Below are positions 1 through 6,965 of a DNA stretch of 10,530 nucleotides, one piece after another (within the stretch, counting starts at the first letter, position 1; the number at the start of each line of letters is the position of its first letter). The translations under genes and the position numbers were made by a program. Source of the stretch: an uncultured Lachnospiraceae bacterium (GTDB lineage Bacteria; Bacillota_A; Clostridia; Lachnospirales; Lachnospiraceae); the NCBI GenBank assembly GCA_910588595.1, contig CAJUQU010000121.1:1-10530 (forward strand). The letters run 5' to 3'. The notes below the pieces were generated by a model that was not told the origin of the DNA, did not search any database, and worked only from the letters and a program-made list of their open reading frames with translations.

Positions 1-359
1 GAAATACGACGCAGGATGCTGCAGTTACGCAGGATGCCACCTATACATATCTGACGGTGCCGGCTAATGGGTATTACAACACAGCCAGCAAACTTCGGGC
101 GAGAAATAGCAATTTGGCCACTCAGGTAAAAACAGGTTATATATCCAACCAGACTATAAATTTGGGGTTTGTTCCGGACTTCGTGGCATTTTATTGTCTT
201 GTCAATGATAAACTTTCGGCACATATTGTAGATAATAGGAACAATTTTAATCATAGAGCACATGCCTATAATGGCGATACCAACCAGCCTAAAATCAATA
301 TAAATGGTACAACTATACAAACAAGTTATTCTGGATACTATACAGCAATAAAATTCTGA
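1..359 (+). CDS. Phage tail/receptor-binding protein, C-terminal fragment (5' end outside window)
   Basis: The frame is open from base 3 to a TGA at 357-359, so the gene begins left of the window; the GTG at 57 is an internal codon, not a convincing start, as no RBS precedes it. The visible 118 residues include a Gly/Tyr-rich VPANGYYNTASKLRARNSNL segment, which resembles repeat/linker segments of clostridial tail proteins. An Asn-, Tyr- and Thr-rich terminal part follows (GFVPDFVAFY, then many polar residues), as is usual for a fibre tip. Position just upstream of a lysis cassette in the same orientation fits the tail/fibre gene that normally ends the tail module. The role, adhesion to the host envelope, is inferred from composition and context; no catalytic motif is visible. 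The frame stays open for 31 codons beyond the TGA (see findings). Confidence 0.6.
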   Translation, partial: NTTQDAAVTQDATYTYLTVPANGYYNTASKLRARNSNLATQVKTGYISNQTINLGFVPDFVAFYCLVNDKLSAHIVDNRNNFNHRAHAYNGDTNQPKININGTTIQTSYSGYYTAIKF

Positions 360-461
360 TACTATTCATACATCGATAGGGCAGGCTGGAAAAGAGCTGT
401 ATCACACCAACCAATGATGATCTGGCAGGACAAATATGTAAATGAAGGGAGGTGAATAATT

Positions 462-529
462 ATGACAGAAATCTTCAGCGGATAACGGCGAGCTGATGCC
501 GATTGATGATGTGTCAATATTGTGGCGCT
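462..529 (+). pseudogene. Possible small phage ORF broken by a one-base shift
   Basis: A strong Shine-Dalgarno (GGGAGG, 447-452) stands 9 bases before an ATG at 462, but the frame stops after 7 codons (TAA 483-485). Shifting the frame by one base near 480 restores a reading frame to a TAG at 527-529. The product would be about 23 residues, beginning MTEIFS and ending DDVSILWR. A strong RBS before a 7-codon ORF is odd, so an indel, natural or from sequencing, is a fair explanation. The encoded peptide is not recognised. Confidence 0.25.
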
Positions 530-568
530 AGGCATTATTTAACCTGTATAATAGAAGGAAGATATGAG

Positions 569-607
569 GGCTGTCCATAGTACAAAATTATACGGGCAGC
601 CATTTTT
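569..607 (+). terminator. Hairpin with short T-run between tail and lysis genes
   Basis: GGCTGTCC (569-576) pairs with GGGCAGCC (594-601) with one G-U pair. The loop is 17 bases, and five Ts follow at 603-607. The long loop and short T-run make it a weak terminator at best. It lies just upstream of the RBS of the XhlA-like gene, so it could instead partly attenuate late transcription into the lysis genes. Confidence 0.4.
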
Positions 608-630
608 ATGTTTGGAAAGGGGCGAAATAG

Positions 631-960
631 ATGGATAATCCAGTAACACACAGGGAATTAGATCAGTTCCAGGAGCTGATGGAGTCTGAAAATGAGCGAT
701 TAAAAGAGGAGAATAACAGGCAGAATCACCGCATCAGCGTGCTGGAAGACAGCGTACGCGAAATCTCTAATCTGGCGGCCTCAACGGAAAAGCTGGCTGC
801 GAACATGGAGAACATGCTGAAAGTCCAGGAATCGCAGAGCAGGCGCCTGGACCAGATCGAGAGCAGGGACGGTGAAAAATGGCGTAAGGCAGTGGCATAT
901 ATCGGAACCGCCATCTTAGGGGCAGTCATGGCTATCGTTTTTGCAAAGATCGGATTATAG
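631..960 (+). CDS. XhlA-like phage lysis protein (coiled coil plus C-terminal TM)
   Basis: The product is 109 residues. Residues about 8-75 are rich in Glu, Arg, Asn and Leu in heptad-like spacing (coiled coil). The last ~25 residues, starting GEKWRKAVAYIGTAIL, form one membrane helix. This layout, with the GxKWRK-AVxYI junction, is that of the XhlA family (PF10779). XhlA is known from Bacillus prophage PBSX, where it works with a holin to lyse the host. The ATG at 631 has an AAAGGGG Shine-Dalgarno at 616-622. It heads a run of lysis genes on the same strand, with the next start 14 bases after its stop. In this setting it probably associates with the membrane and assists holin and endolysin; direct haemolytic activity should not be assumed. 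Confidence 0.8.
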   Translation: MDNPVTHRELDQFQELMESENERLKEENNRQNHRISVLEDSVREISNLAASTEKLAANMENMLKVQESQSRRLDQIESRDGEKWRKAVAYIGTAILGAVMAIVFAKIGL

Positions 961-973
961 GGGGACAGAATGT

Positions 974-1300
974 ATGGATCACAAAAAAGAAAAAGGGATC
1001 CTCTCCGGAAAACTGAAAAAAGTCATAAATAAAATAGGCACACTGAATCTGATCCTGATTCTGGTTGGTGCCTTTTTTGTTTGGTTCAACTGGCAGATGC
1101 TCTGCATCTTCCGGGAGCAGGGCATGATCCCGGAATCATATGCCTGTGCGGTTGTAGTGGCTACCATCGGCGAATGCGGTATCTGTGGATGGATCAGGAC
1201 CAATAAGGACAGGCAGAGAGAGCATCAGTGGGAGCAGGAGGACAAGCAGGCTGAGAAAACGGTAAATTCAATTGAAAGCGAGGAAATGACAGATGAATGA
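974..1300 (+). CDS. Small two-pass membrane protein in the phage lysis cassette
   Basis: I do not recognise a named family. From the ATG at 974 the product has 108 residues: a basic N-terminus (GKLKKVINKIG), a hydrophobic helix at about 22-45, a second at about 55-74 containing IGECGICGWI, then a charged C-terminal tail rich in Glu, Gln and Lys. I chose ATG 974 because GGGGGA (960-965) lies 8 bases before it. The TTG at 941 would add 11 residues but sits inside the upstream gene with no RBS. The 3' end overlaps the next gene by 8 bases, which suggests translational coupling. Position between an XhlA-like protein and an LLH holin makes a role in lysis timing (second holin or antiholin) reasonable, but that is inference from context and topology only. 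Confidence 0.7.
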   Translation: MDHKKEKGILSGKLKKVINKIGTLNLILILVGAFFVWFNWQMLCIFREQGMIPESYACAVVVATIGECGICGWIRTNKDRQREHQWEQEDKQAEKTVNSIESEEMTDE

Positions 1301-1640
1301 GATTCTTTTTGAGGTTATCAAAGTAGTGGTTATGGTGGCGGTTCTGGTTATAACAAGGTACCTGGTGCCGTGGCTGAAAGAGAAGATCGGCGCCGACAAG
1401 CTGGCTGTGGCCGAGAAGTGGGCCAAATATGCCGTGCTGAAAGCGCAGCAGGTCCTTTGGGAAAAGGATGGGCAGGACAGGAAAGCATATGTGGTGGAAT
1501 TTCTGAAAGAAATCCTGATCGCCAAGAATATCGCCCTGTCTGACGAACAGTTGGATGTACTGATTGAAGCGGCGGTTAAGCAGATGAAGATTGAGGAAAA
1601 TACTGCAGTCAGTATCGAAACAGATAAAATTACAGAATAG
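1293..1640 (+). CDS. Phage holin, LLH family
   Basis: The product is 115 residues: a short N-terminus, one strongly hydrophobic helix at about 5-24 (VIKVVVMVAVLVITRYLVPW), then an amphipathic charged region with the AEKWAKYAVLKAQQVLW segment and a helical C-terminal part (LSDEQLDVLIEAAV). A single N-terminal TM with a long helical tail is the layout of LLH-type holins (PF09682), which form membrane lesions that release the endolysin to the wall. The ATG at 1293 has AGGA at 1281-1284, 8 bases upstream, and overlaps the previous stop by 8 bases. The endolysin gene starts 11 bases after its stop, the usual holin-endolysin order. Confidence 0.82.
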   Translation: MNEILFEVIKVVVMVAVLVITRYLVPWLKEKIGADKLAVAEKWAKYAVLKAQQVLWEKDGQDRKAYVVEFLKEILIAKNIALSDEQLDVLIEAAVKQMKIEENTAVSIETDKITE

Positions 1641-1651
1641 GAGTGTATAAA

Positions 1652-2461
1652 ATGAGTAATAGTTTATTAGTAAATTGTACAATGATCAGCCCCAATAGAA
1701 CCAGCCCTAGAAACCGCAGGATCGACACGATCACACCGCATTGTGTCGTGGGACAGTCGTCCGCAGAGGCGATTGGAAGATGCTTCACAAGTCCAGGCAG
1801 GAAGGCATCATGCAATTATGGCATTGGTGTCGATGGACGGATCATTCTGGTGGTCGATGAAAAAGACAGGAGCTGGTGCAGTTCCAACAGCGCTAATGAC
1901 CACCGTGCAGTAACGATCGAATGTGCCTCGGACAAGACAGCACCATATGCAATGAACAGTAAAGTGTATGATAAGCTGATCGATCTGTGCGCGGATATCT
2001 GCAGGAGAAATGGCAAAAAACGGCTGCTGTGGCTTGGCAGCAAAGAAAAAACACTTGCTTACACACCCAAAAGCGATGAAATGGTCCTCACAGCCCACAG
2101 ATGGTTTGCGAACAAATCATGCCCCGGAGACTGGCTGTACTCCAGGTATGGAGATCTTGCAGACAGGGTTAATGTCCTGCTTAATAGTAATATATCCAAT
2201 GAGCTACAATATGCCATAACACCAGATCGCAATCCGTTTATGGAACCTGAAACTGTGGTTAAAATCGGTAGCCGTGGTGAGTCCGTTAAATGGGTACAGT
2301 GGCACCTGTGGCGTTTCGGGATCATGGATAGGGAAGAAATAGATGGCATTTTCGGGAATAAAACAGATGCTGCAGTGCGGGAGGCACAGAAACGGCTGAA
2401 GCTTGAACAGGACGGTAAAGTTGGTCCGGAAACAAGAAGGGCATGGAAAAAACTTGCATAG
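1652..2461 (+). CDS. Phage endolysin: N-acetylmuramoyl-L-alanine amidase with PG-binding domain
   Basis: This zinc amidase cuts the bond between MurNAc and L-Ala of peptidoglycan to release phage. The ATG at 1652 has AGGAG (1639-1643) 8 bases upstream; a GTG at 1643 overlaps that RBS and is rejected. The product is 269 residues. Residues about 20-180 are an Amidase_2 (PF01510) domain: zinc ligands are probably His30 (ITPHC), His149 (AHRWF) and Cys157 (SCPG), with the family-typical SCNYGIGVDGRI and EKDRSWCSSN stretches. Residues about 202-269 are a PG_binding_1 (PF01471) domain with IGSRGESVKWVQ, DGIFGNKT and DGKVGPETR. There is no signal peptide, so export depends on the holin encoded just upstream. 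The domains are intact, so it is probably functional. Confidence 0.93.
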   Translation: MSNSLLVNCTMISPNRTSPRNRRIDTITPHCVVGQSSAEAIGRCFTSPGRKASCNYGIGVDGRIILVVDEKDRSWCSSNSANDHRAVTIECASDKTAPYAMNSKVYDKLIDLCADICRRNGKKRLLWLGSKEKTLAYTPKSDEMVLTAHRWFANKSCPGDWLYSRYGDLADRVNVLLNSNISNELQYAITPDRNPFMEPETVVKIGSRGESVKWVQWHLWRFGIMDREEIDGIFGNKTDAAVREAQKRLKLEQDGKVGPETRRAWKKLA

Positions 2462-2610
2462 ATGCTAAAAGATTTGGCACCCATTCTGCCATCCCGTATT
2501 TCAGAGAGTGCTTCCATTTTTTGCTGGCAGGCTTGGCAATGTCCGAACTCCTCATACCGATATTCCAACTTTTTAATAGGAAAAGATACATTACAATACA
2601 GGTACAACAG

Positions 2611-2634
2611 ATTTTGTCATGAATTTTGTCATGA
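2611..2634 (+). repeat. Tandem direct repeat, 2 x 12 bp, candidate integrase arm sites
   Basis: The 12-mer ATTTTGTCATGA occurs twice without a gap (2611-2622 and 2623-2634), exactly identical. It lies 46 bases inside the phage side of the tRNA fragment. Tyrosine integrases bind direct-repeat arm sites flanking the core of attP, so this is the expected place for them. The assignment is inference; the repeat itself is plain. Confidence 0.5.
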
Positions 2635-2679
2635 AATAAAATTTTACTGATATTTACAATGGTTATAGCACTTTTGTTG

Positions 2680-2704
2680 ACAGGTTCAAGTCCTGTTATC
2701 CGCA
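2680..2704 (+). other. tRNA 3' fragment marking prophage attR
   Basis: ACAGG (2680-2684), the seven-base loop TTCAAGT (2685-2691) and CCTGT (2692-2696) form a perfect T-arm. TATCCGC (2697-2703) and A (2704) match the 3' acceptor strand and discriminator of a tRNA whose 5' end would be GCGGATA. No anticodon or D-arm precedes it; the upstream bases do not fold as tRNA. A lone tRNA 3' end between phage lysis genes and host sequence is the hallmark of attR left by a tyrosine integrase. The intact tRNA should lie at the other prophage end. Which tRNA it is cannot be told without the anticodon. Confidence 0.8.
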
Positions 2705-2708
2705 GCGA

Positions 2709-2736
2709 AAGAACGCTTAAAATAAGCGTTCTTTTT
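2709..2736 (+). terminator. Rho-independent terminator after the tRNA fragment
   Basis: AAGAACGCTT (2709-2718) and AAGCGTTCTT (2724-2733) form a perfect 10-bp stem with a 5-base loop and T-run 2732-2736, continuing T-rich. It lies 5 bases after the tRNA 3' end, so it was most likely the terminator of the host tRNA gene before phage insertion. It also insulates the next gene from phage transcripts. Confidence 0.88.
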
Positions 2737-2749
2737 ATTTTATGCGCAG

Positions 2750-2789
2750 CCCCGTGCAGAGGAAGTATGCCGCATGGCGGCGCACGGGG
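2750..2789. repeat. GC-rich imperfect hairpin upstream of the surface-protein gene
   Basis: CCCCGTGC (2750-2757) pairs with GCACGGGG (2782-2789), and inside it GCCGC (2769-2773) pairs with GCGGC (2777-2781) around ATG. The left side has an 11-base bulge (2758-2768). It is much more GC-rich than its surroundings and lies upstream of the promoter, so it is not the leader of the next gene. It resembles dispersed intergenic hairpins of the REP type, but only one copy is in the window. Confidence 0.45.
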
Positions 2790-2883
2790 GGCGCGGCGAG
2801 GAGTGGAGAAGGTCATTCCCCTACTCGATTGGTGCATTTCGTGTTGCAAAATTGTTACAAAATGTTAAATAAATTCCCATTTC

Positions 2884-2912
2884 TTGACAATTGATAACAA
2901 AACTGATACTAT
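2884..2912 (+). promoter_or_regulatory. Sigma-A-type promoter of the surface transglutaminase-like gene
   Basis: TTGACA (2884-2889) is an exact -35 consensus. A 17-base spacer leads to TACTAT (2907-2912), a 4/6 match to TATAAT. Transcription would begin near 2919, giving a leader of about 25 bases that contains the AAGGGGAG Shine-Dalgarno (2932-2939). Confidence 0.8.
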
Positions 2913-2943
2913 TTTTGAAAATCTTTAGATAAAGGGGAGTAGA

Positions 2944-5900
2944 ATGATGAGACGAACGAGAATTTTTGCTGTCATGCTTGTCCTGCTGCTGGTGTTGCCG
3001 TATGGCACAGCGGGCATGGGCAGCAGTGTCAATGCAGCAAACACGAACGCAAGTCGGTATTATTACAATCAGCTGAAAGGCGATGCAAAAATTTTTTATG
3101 ATGCCATGTACGAGATGTATGTACAAGGCATTTTTAAGACGGGCAAGCAGGAGTATGATCTGGTGGAAAAGGGGCATATGACCAGTGAGCAGGCTGCGCT
3201 CTATGAGGGGAAGACGGATGAGCTGCTGAGTCTGTTCGGGGCGGCAAGGGATGCGTTTTACGCAGATTATCCGGATATTTTTTATGTGGATTTTTCAAGT
3301 CTGTCGGTTTCAATGATCAAAAGCGGTGATGTGTATAAGATTACTTTTGGAATTGGCGGGAGCAAGACCTATTTCGTGGAGGGATTTGCCGATACGCAGC
3401 AGGTGGAGAGTGCGGAGAAAGAGCAGGATGCCAGGATCAGTGAGATCGTCAAGGACGCGAAGGGGAATTCCTCCTCAGTCCGGGATCAGGTGGCTTGTGT
3501 GTACAATGCCATCATAGACAACACGGAATACAGGCTCGATACGAATTGTGACGAGGGCAATGCAGGACATGTGAGGACTTCTTACGGTGCGCTCGTGAAA
3601 GGACAGAGTCTATGTGAAGGTTATGCCAGGGCGGTCAAGACCGTGCTGGATGCCATGGGGATCAACAGCGTGCTGGTGCAGGGAGATTACCGGGCGCCGG
3701 ACGGCAGCGATAATCTTCATATGTGGAACTATGTGCAGATAGACGGAAAGTGGTATGGTCTGGATGCCACAGCCGGAGACGGTATGAAGGGCACTGTTGA
3801 CAGTGGGAGGTACCTGCTGGCTGACAGCTCGGTGATGGATGCGAACCACAGGCCCAACGGCGTTATGTCAGGCAGCGGTTTCCGTTTTACGTATCCTCAG
3901 CTTACGGGAGCGGATGAAGGTTCCGAGGGGGAAGAACAGGATCCGGATGAGGGGAGCACGGATGGGGATACGGACAACAGCGGATATGAGACGCGCTTTG
4001 ACAAAGAAGGATTACTGGTACAGTATCGGGATGGAACAGAGTCAGAAGGGGAAGTAGGTATATTTAAGGTAAGCTACAAGGGTATGGGATATCAGGAGGC
4101 TGTAGACCGCGAGGGTGTGTATATCCTGTCCCGCTTTTATCAGTATATGCCAGGGACTGGAGAGTTTAAAGTTGGCAGCTGGGGCTATTCCGATCCCAAG
4201 CCTTTCATGATGCCGCAGCTTGAGGATGCGCTGCTCCTTGCCAACGGGAACAGCAGGTATATTGAGTTTGCGATCACGAAAAAGGCGCCTGCGGGTCCAC
4301 TCTACGGTGATAACCTGACTGCGGAGGAACTGGAGAGGAACTGGAAATTCCAGGGTACAGAGGAAGATTTCATCGTTTCCACGGGAAAGCTGGAGAATCC
4401 AAAGGGGGAGTTTATCCCCTCACCTTTTGCAAAGAAGATCACGCCGAGCAATACAGGCTTTATCACCTGTGGAAAGAAATATCATGTGACGGCAGTGTTC
4501 AACGAACAGCTTGTGGAGATCGATGGGCAGAGCGTTGGATACGAGGTCACTGTAAAGGATGGCTGGAGTGGAGAGAAATACAGCAAGATCGAGAATTTTA
4601 AGTGGGACAATGACCGCACAGTGGAGTTTGACTTCACGCCGAGTGATCAGCTGGCGGATAATTACGCTGATTACACGTTTCAGATCACTGGCCTGCAGGG
4701 GAAAGGAAGTCTGAAAGCACCGGACAGTTTTATGTTCAGTGCGAAAAAAAAGATATCGATCTGTGCATACAGAAATGAGGGGATCTACCTAAATCTGGGC
4801 GCGAAACCGAAGCTGCTGGAGCCGATGGATATTTTCTGTGGTGACTGGGTGAATCAGAATGGGGAGAAACTCAGGGATGTGAAGAACATCGTTCTGACAG
4901 CGTCCAAACCGGAGGTGGTGGTGGAAAGCGATCCTGCGAAACAGAGCGGGGAGATGCTGGATCGGATAGAGGACACACTGCCCAGTGGATGTACTGTACA
5001 AAAGAGCGCTACCTACGATCTCAAGCTGATGACCTGCAATGAGACCATCCTAAGGACAGGGAACAGTGTCAGACTGCATATCGGTTTTCCAGAAGGGTTT
5101 GGACCAGAAAATGCAGGAGTGACTTATAAGGCGTATCACTTTACAAGAGATAAAAACGGAAACATCACTGGCACAGAGGAACTTGACTGTATTGTGACGG
5201 ACAAAGGTCTGATCGTCACCTGCTATTCGTTCAGTCCTTTTGCGGTTGTGGCACTCAGTGGAGATACCGGGGCAGATACGATCAGCCAGAAACTGCTTAT
5301 CATGAACACTGAGGGAGGCGATGCAGAGTTTCAGGAAAATAAAAGCGACAAGATATGCACAATGTCGGAAAAAGGGCAGACGCGGACAGTTGTCATAAAA
5401 GCGAAAGAAGGATATCAGATCAGCGGTCTGTATCTGAATGGTGTGCCGCGGAATGTGACTGACAGCAAGTCCATGAAGGTTACGATCAAGTACGAGGATC
5501 TGAGCGGTGAAGGGAATATCCTGGACGTGATGTTTGCGGAGGACAAGCCGAAACAGGATACGGTGCCGCCGGAACAGGAGGACTCCTCGACAGGAACACA
5601 AACGGATCAGGCACCTTCACAGGGCGAATCCGGGAATGATTCTGCTGATAACTCTGGAAGCGATAACACAGGGAGCAGTTCCGATAACGGCGGTCAAACC
5701 GATTCAAAAACGGACAATGTACCTGTTGTGGTGCTTCCACAGGGAACGGGAAACAATGCTGTGACAGACCAGGCATCGGCAGCACCAGTAATACCGCCGG
5801 TAGTACCGGGGATACCGCCAGCGGTTTCAGCAACACCGCCGGTGACAGAACCTACAACACCGCCGGCGTCATCTTCGGCGAAACCTGCTGGACCAGTGTC

Positions 5901-6219
5901 GCCGTCGGGTTCCGATACGGCGATAATAGGCAGCATATCTTCGGAAGCTGGCGCGACCTCCTCGGAGTCCGGAAATGATGCGATTGAAGCGATAACGCCG
6001 GATACGGACGAAGTACTGGAACATATTGTGTTGTCAACAGGCGAGGGAAGCTTAGATCTGGTGGTTTTGCCGGCAGATGCCGCTGATTCGAAGGAAGAGG
6101 AATCGGCAATGGGCACCGTTCTTTTGACAATATTGATCGGAGCAGTAATTGTTGCCATGATTGCCGTGGCAGTCGCTGGTTTTGTACAGTTTAGGCGTGA
6201 CAGGTACGATTCTGAATAA
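2944..6219 (+). CDS. Secreted, membrane-anchored transglutaminase-like surface protein
   Basis: The product is 1091 residues. Residues 1-31 are a signal peptide (MMRRTRIF, a hydrophobic core, cleavage near VNA-A). Residues about 150-290 hold a transglutaminase-like core: Cys224 in SLCEGYARA, His259 in NLHMWNYV and Asp274 in YGLDAT give the complete Cys-His-Asp triad. An acidic linker (about 323-350) and several likely beta-sandwich regions follow. One at about 640-771 has FPEGFGPENAGVTYKAYHF and ends YSFSPFAVVAL; a repeat-like module with EGYQISGLYLNG covers about 785-866. A Pro/Ser/Thr/Gly/Asp linker (about 867-1030) leads to a C-terminal helix (about 1058-1083) followed by RRDRYDSE. No LPxTG is present, so anchoring is by the membrane helix. 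Related domains act as cysteine proteases, cross-linkers or binding modules; the substrate is unknown. The gene stands alone, with its own promoter. ATG 2947 is an equally good start by RBS spacing. Confidence 0.85.
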   Translation: MMRRTRIFAVMLVLLLVLPYGTAGMGSSVNAANTNASRYYYNQLKGDAKIFYDAMYEMYVQGIFKTGKQEYDLVEKGHMTSEQAALYEGKTDELLSLFGAARDAFYADYPDIFYVDFSSLSVSMIKSGDVYKITFGIGGSKTYFVEGFADTQQVESAEKEQDARISEIVKDAKGNSSSVRDQVACVYNAIIDNTEYRLDTNCDEGNAGHVRTSYGALVKGQSLCEGYARAVKTVLDAMGINSVLVQGDYRAPDGSDNLHMWNYVQIDGKWYGLDATAGDGMKGTVDSGRYLLADSSVMDANHRPNGVMSGSGFRFTYPQLTGADEGSEGEEQDPDEGSTDGDTDNSGYETRFDKEGLLVQYRDGTESEGEVGIFKVSYKGMGYQEAVDREGVYILSRFYQYMPGTGEFKVGSWGYSDPKPFMMPQLEDALLLANGNSRYIEFAITKKAPAGPLYGDNLTAEELERNWKFQGTEEDFIVSTGKLENPKGEFIPSPFAKKITPSNTGFITCGKKYHVTAVFNEQLVEIDGQSVGYEVTVKDGWSGEKYSKIENFKWDNDRTVEFDFTPSDQLADNYADYTFQITGLQGKGSLKAPDSFMFSAKKKISICAYRNEGIYLNLGAKPKLLEPMDIFCGDWVNQNGEKLRDVKNIVLTASKPEVVVESDPAKQSGEMLDRIEDTLPSGCTVQKSATYDLKLMTCNETILRTGNSVRLHIGFPEGFGPENAGVTYKAYHFTRDKNGNITGTEELDCIVTDKGLIVTCYSFSPFAVVALSGDTGADTISQKLLIMNTEGGDAEFQENKSDKICTMSEKGQTRTVVIKAKEGYQISGLYLNGVPRNVTDSKSMKVTIKYEDLSGEGNILDVMFAEDKPKQDTVPPEQEDSSTGTQTDQAPSQGESGNDSADNSGSDNTGSSSDNGGQTDSKTDNVPVVVLPQGTGNNAVTDQASAAPVIPPVVPGIPPAVSATPPVTEPTTPPASSSAKPAGPVSPSGSDTAIIGSISSEAGATSSESGNDAIEAITPDTDEVLEHIVLSTGEGSLDLVVLPADAADSKEEESAMGTVLLTILIGAVIVAMIAVAVAGFVQFRRDRYDSE

Positions 6220-6242
6220 GACGATGAAATGCAGGCAGCATC

Positions 6243-6275
6243 GAGGCGGTTGACAAGAGTCAGTCAAACCGCCTC
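6243..6275. terminator. Inverted repeat between convergent genes, possible shared terminator
   Basis: GAGGCGGTTGAC (6243-6254) pairs with GTCAAACCGCCTC (6263-6275) with a single bulged A; the loop is 8 bases. It lies between the plus-strand surface-protein gene and the minus-strand CYTH gene and overlaps the last codons of the latter. The stem is strong, but neither strand has a clear T-run, so termination would be atypical. Confidence 0.45.
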
Positions 6276-6760
6276 TGGCTCATGACAGAATTGTGGTATT
6301 CGGGGTTGGCAGTGACGTCCTCGTCAAACCATGCAGGAGGGACGAAGGCGTCTGCCATCTCGATCTGAGGAAACTCCACCTCCGCCATGACCAAGGGCGC
6401 AAAAGGCGGGGCAAACACATCGAGTTCGATGTAGAGCGTTGGTGCGCTCTGCGGGGTGTAGCTGCCGTCAAACTGTGGATTTTCGATGGGGATGACATAT
6501 CTTTTCTTGGATATGATATTCCCATCAGCTTTTTCGAGCAGATGGCGGTAGGATGTCTCGTCGAGCGGCAGGTTGTATTCTTCCCGTGCCATCAGGCCGC
6601 TGCCTTTGTAGGTCAGATAGTATTCGTCGTTCGATCTGCGTATGCGCACGACAGGGGCGGTGTTGAGGTATGCCTGCTCAATGATCTTGCAGGGGTATGT
6701 TTCAAGGTTTTCAGGCAGTTTTTTGATGGTGTATTTCTTTTCAATCTCCATATTTTTCAT
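6260..6760 (-). CDS. CYTH / triphosphate tunnel metalloenzyme
   Basis: The product is 166 residues from the ATG at 6760. GAAGGGA (6772-6778) is the RBS, 11 bases upstream; a TTG at 6787 is upstream of it and less likely. The CYTH signature ExExK is Glu5-Ile-Glu7-Lys-Lys9. Other tunnel residues are Arg39 and Arg41 (VRIRR), Lys52 (LTYKG), Glu60/Glu61 (REEYN), the KKRYVIP strand, and the acidic IELDVF and MAEVEFP strands. These line the eight-stranded barrel that binds triphosphates with Mg or Mn. Characterised members hydrolyse tripolyphosphate or thiamine triphosphate, and some are class IV adenylate cyclases. The short single-domain form is closest in plan to the clostridial tripolyphosphatase type, but the substrate cannot be read from sequence. 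Cytosolic. Confidence 0.85.
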   Translation of the reverse strand: MKNMEIEKKYTIKKLPENLETYPCKIIEQAYLNTAPVVRIRRSNDEYYLTYKGSGLMAREEYNLPLDETSYRHLLEKADGNIISKKRYVIPIENPQFDGSYTPQSAPTLYIELDVFAPPFAPLVMAEVEFPQIEMADAFVPPAWFDEDVTANPEYHNSVMSQRRFD

Positions 6761-6965
6761 GATAGGTTCAATCCCTTCTATATACAATAGCAGAAGTTTA
6801 CAATTTTTTGTAAATGAGACATTTCAATATATCGTGTTTTTCAGGGTCAAAATGAATCGTTATTATATCTAAATCGGCGATTCAAATGAATTTTTTAGAT
6901 TCCCAAGCTAATTTCAAACATGTTTCAGGTCTGCTGCACGGATCGCGCTGCGTCTGCATCTATCT

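Larger units (their letters stand above)
360..630. other. Degenerate gap between tail gene and lysis cassette
   Basis: This 271-base stretch holds no convincing full-length gene. It contains a 31-codon in-frame extension beyond the tail-gene stop (360-455), a strong RBS leading to a tiny ORF (462-485), a TATAAT hexamer at 547-552 without a good -35 partner, and a hairpin with a short T-run (569-607). Small ORFs are common at this place in clostridial phages, so the region may be a decayed or frameshifted small gene. Confidence 0.5.
2462..2943. other. Gene-free junction between prophage and host gene
   Basis: There is no convincing gene in these 482 bases. In order it holds about 150 bases of AT-rich phage sequence without obvious structure, two tandem 12-mers (2611-2634), a tRNA 3' fragment (2680-2704), an intrinsic terminator (2709-2736), a GC-rich hairpin (2750-2789), and the promoter and RBS of the surface-protein gene. 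ORFs that cross it on either strand are short or lie opposite the endolysin and lack an RBS. Confidence 0.7.

Noticed and set aside
1..359. Diversity-generating retroelement variable region in the tail gene
   Set aside because: The tail tip is Asn-rich, but no template repeat or reverse transcriptase is in the window.
357..359. TGA recoding in the phage genes
   Set aside because: TGA also ends other phage and host genes here at proper family lengths, so a reassigned TGA is not supported.
2059..2849. Two minus-strand ORFs of 175-182 codons over the endolysin end and attR
   Set aside because: They overlap the endolysin on the opposite strand, show no integrase catalytic residues (the Arg...His-x-x-Arg...Tyr pattern is absent), and have no RBS.
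6025..6219. Sortase anchor at the end of the surface protein
   Set aside because: A hydrophobic helix and basic tail are present but no LPxTG-like motif stands just before the helix; VLPADA is about 15 residues away and lacks the Thr-Gly.
6797..6814. TTTACAA/TTGTAAA inverted repeat upstream of the CYTH gene
   Set aside because: A 7-bp AT-only palindrome in AT-rich DNA is weak, and no well-spaced promoter could be fitted around it.
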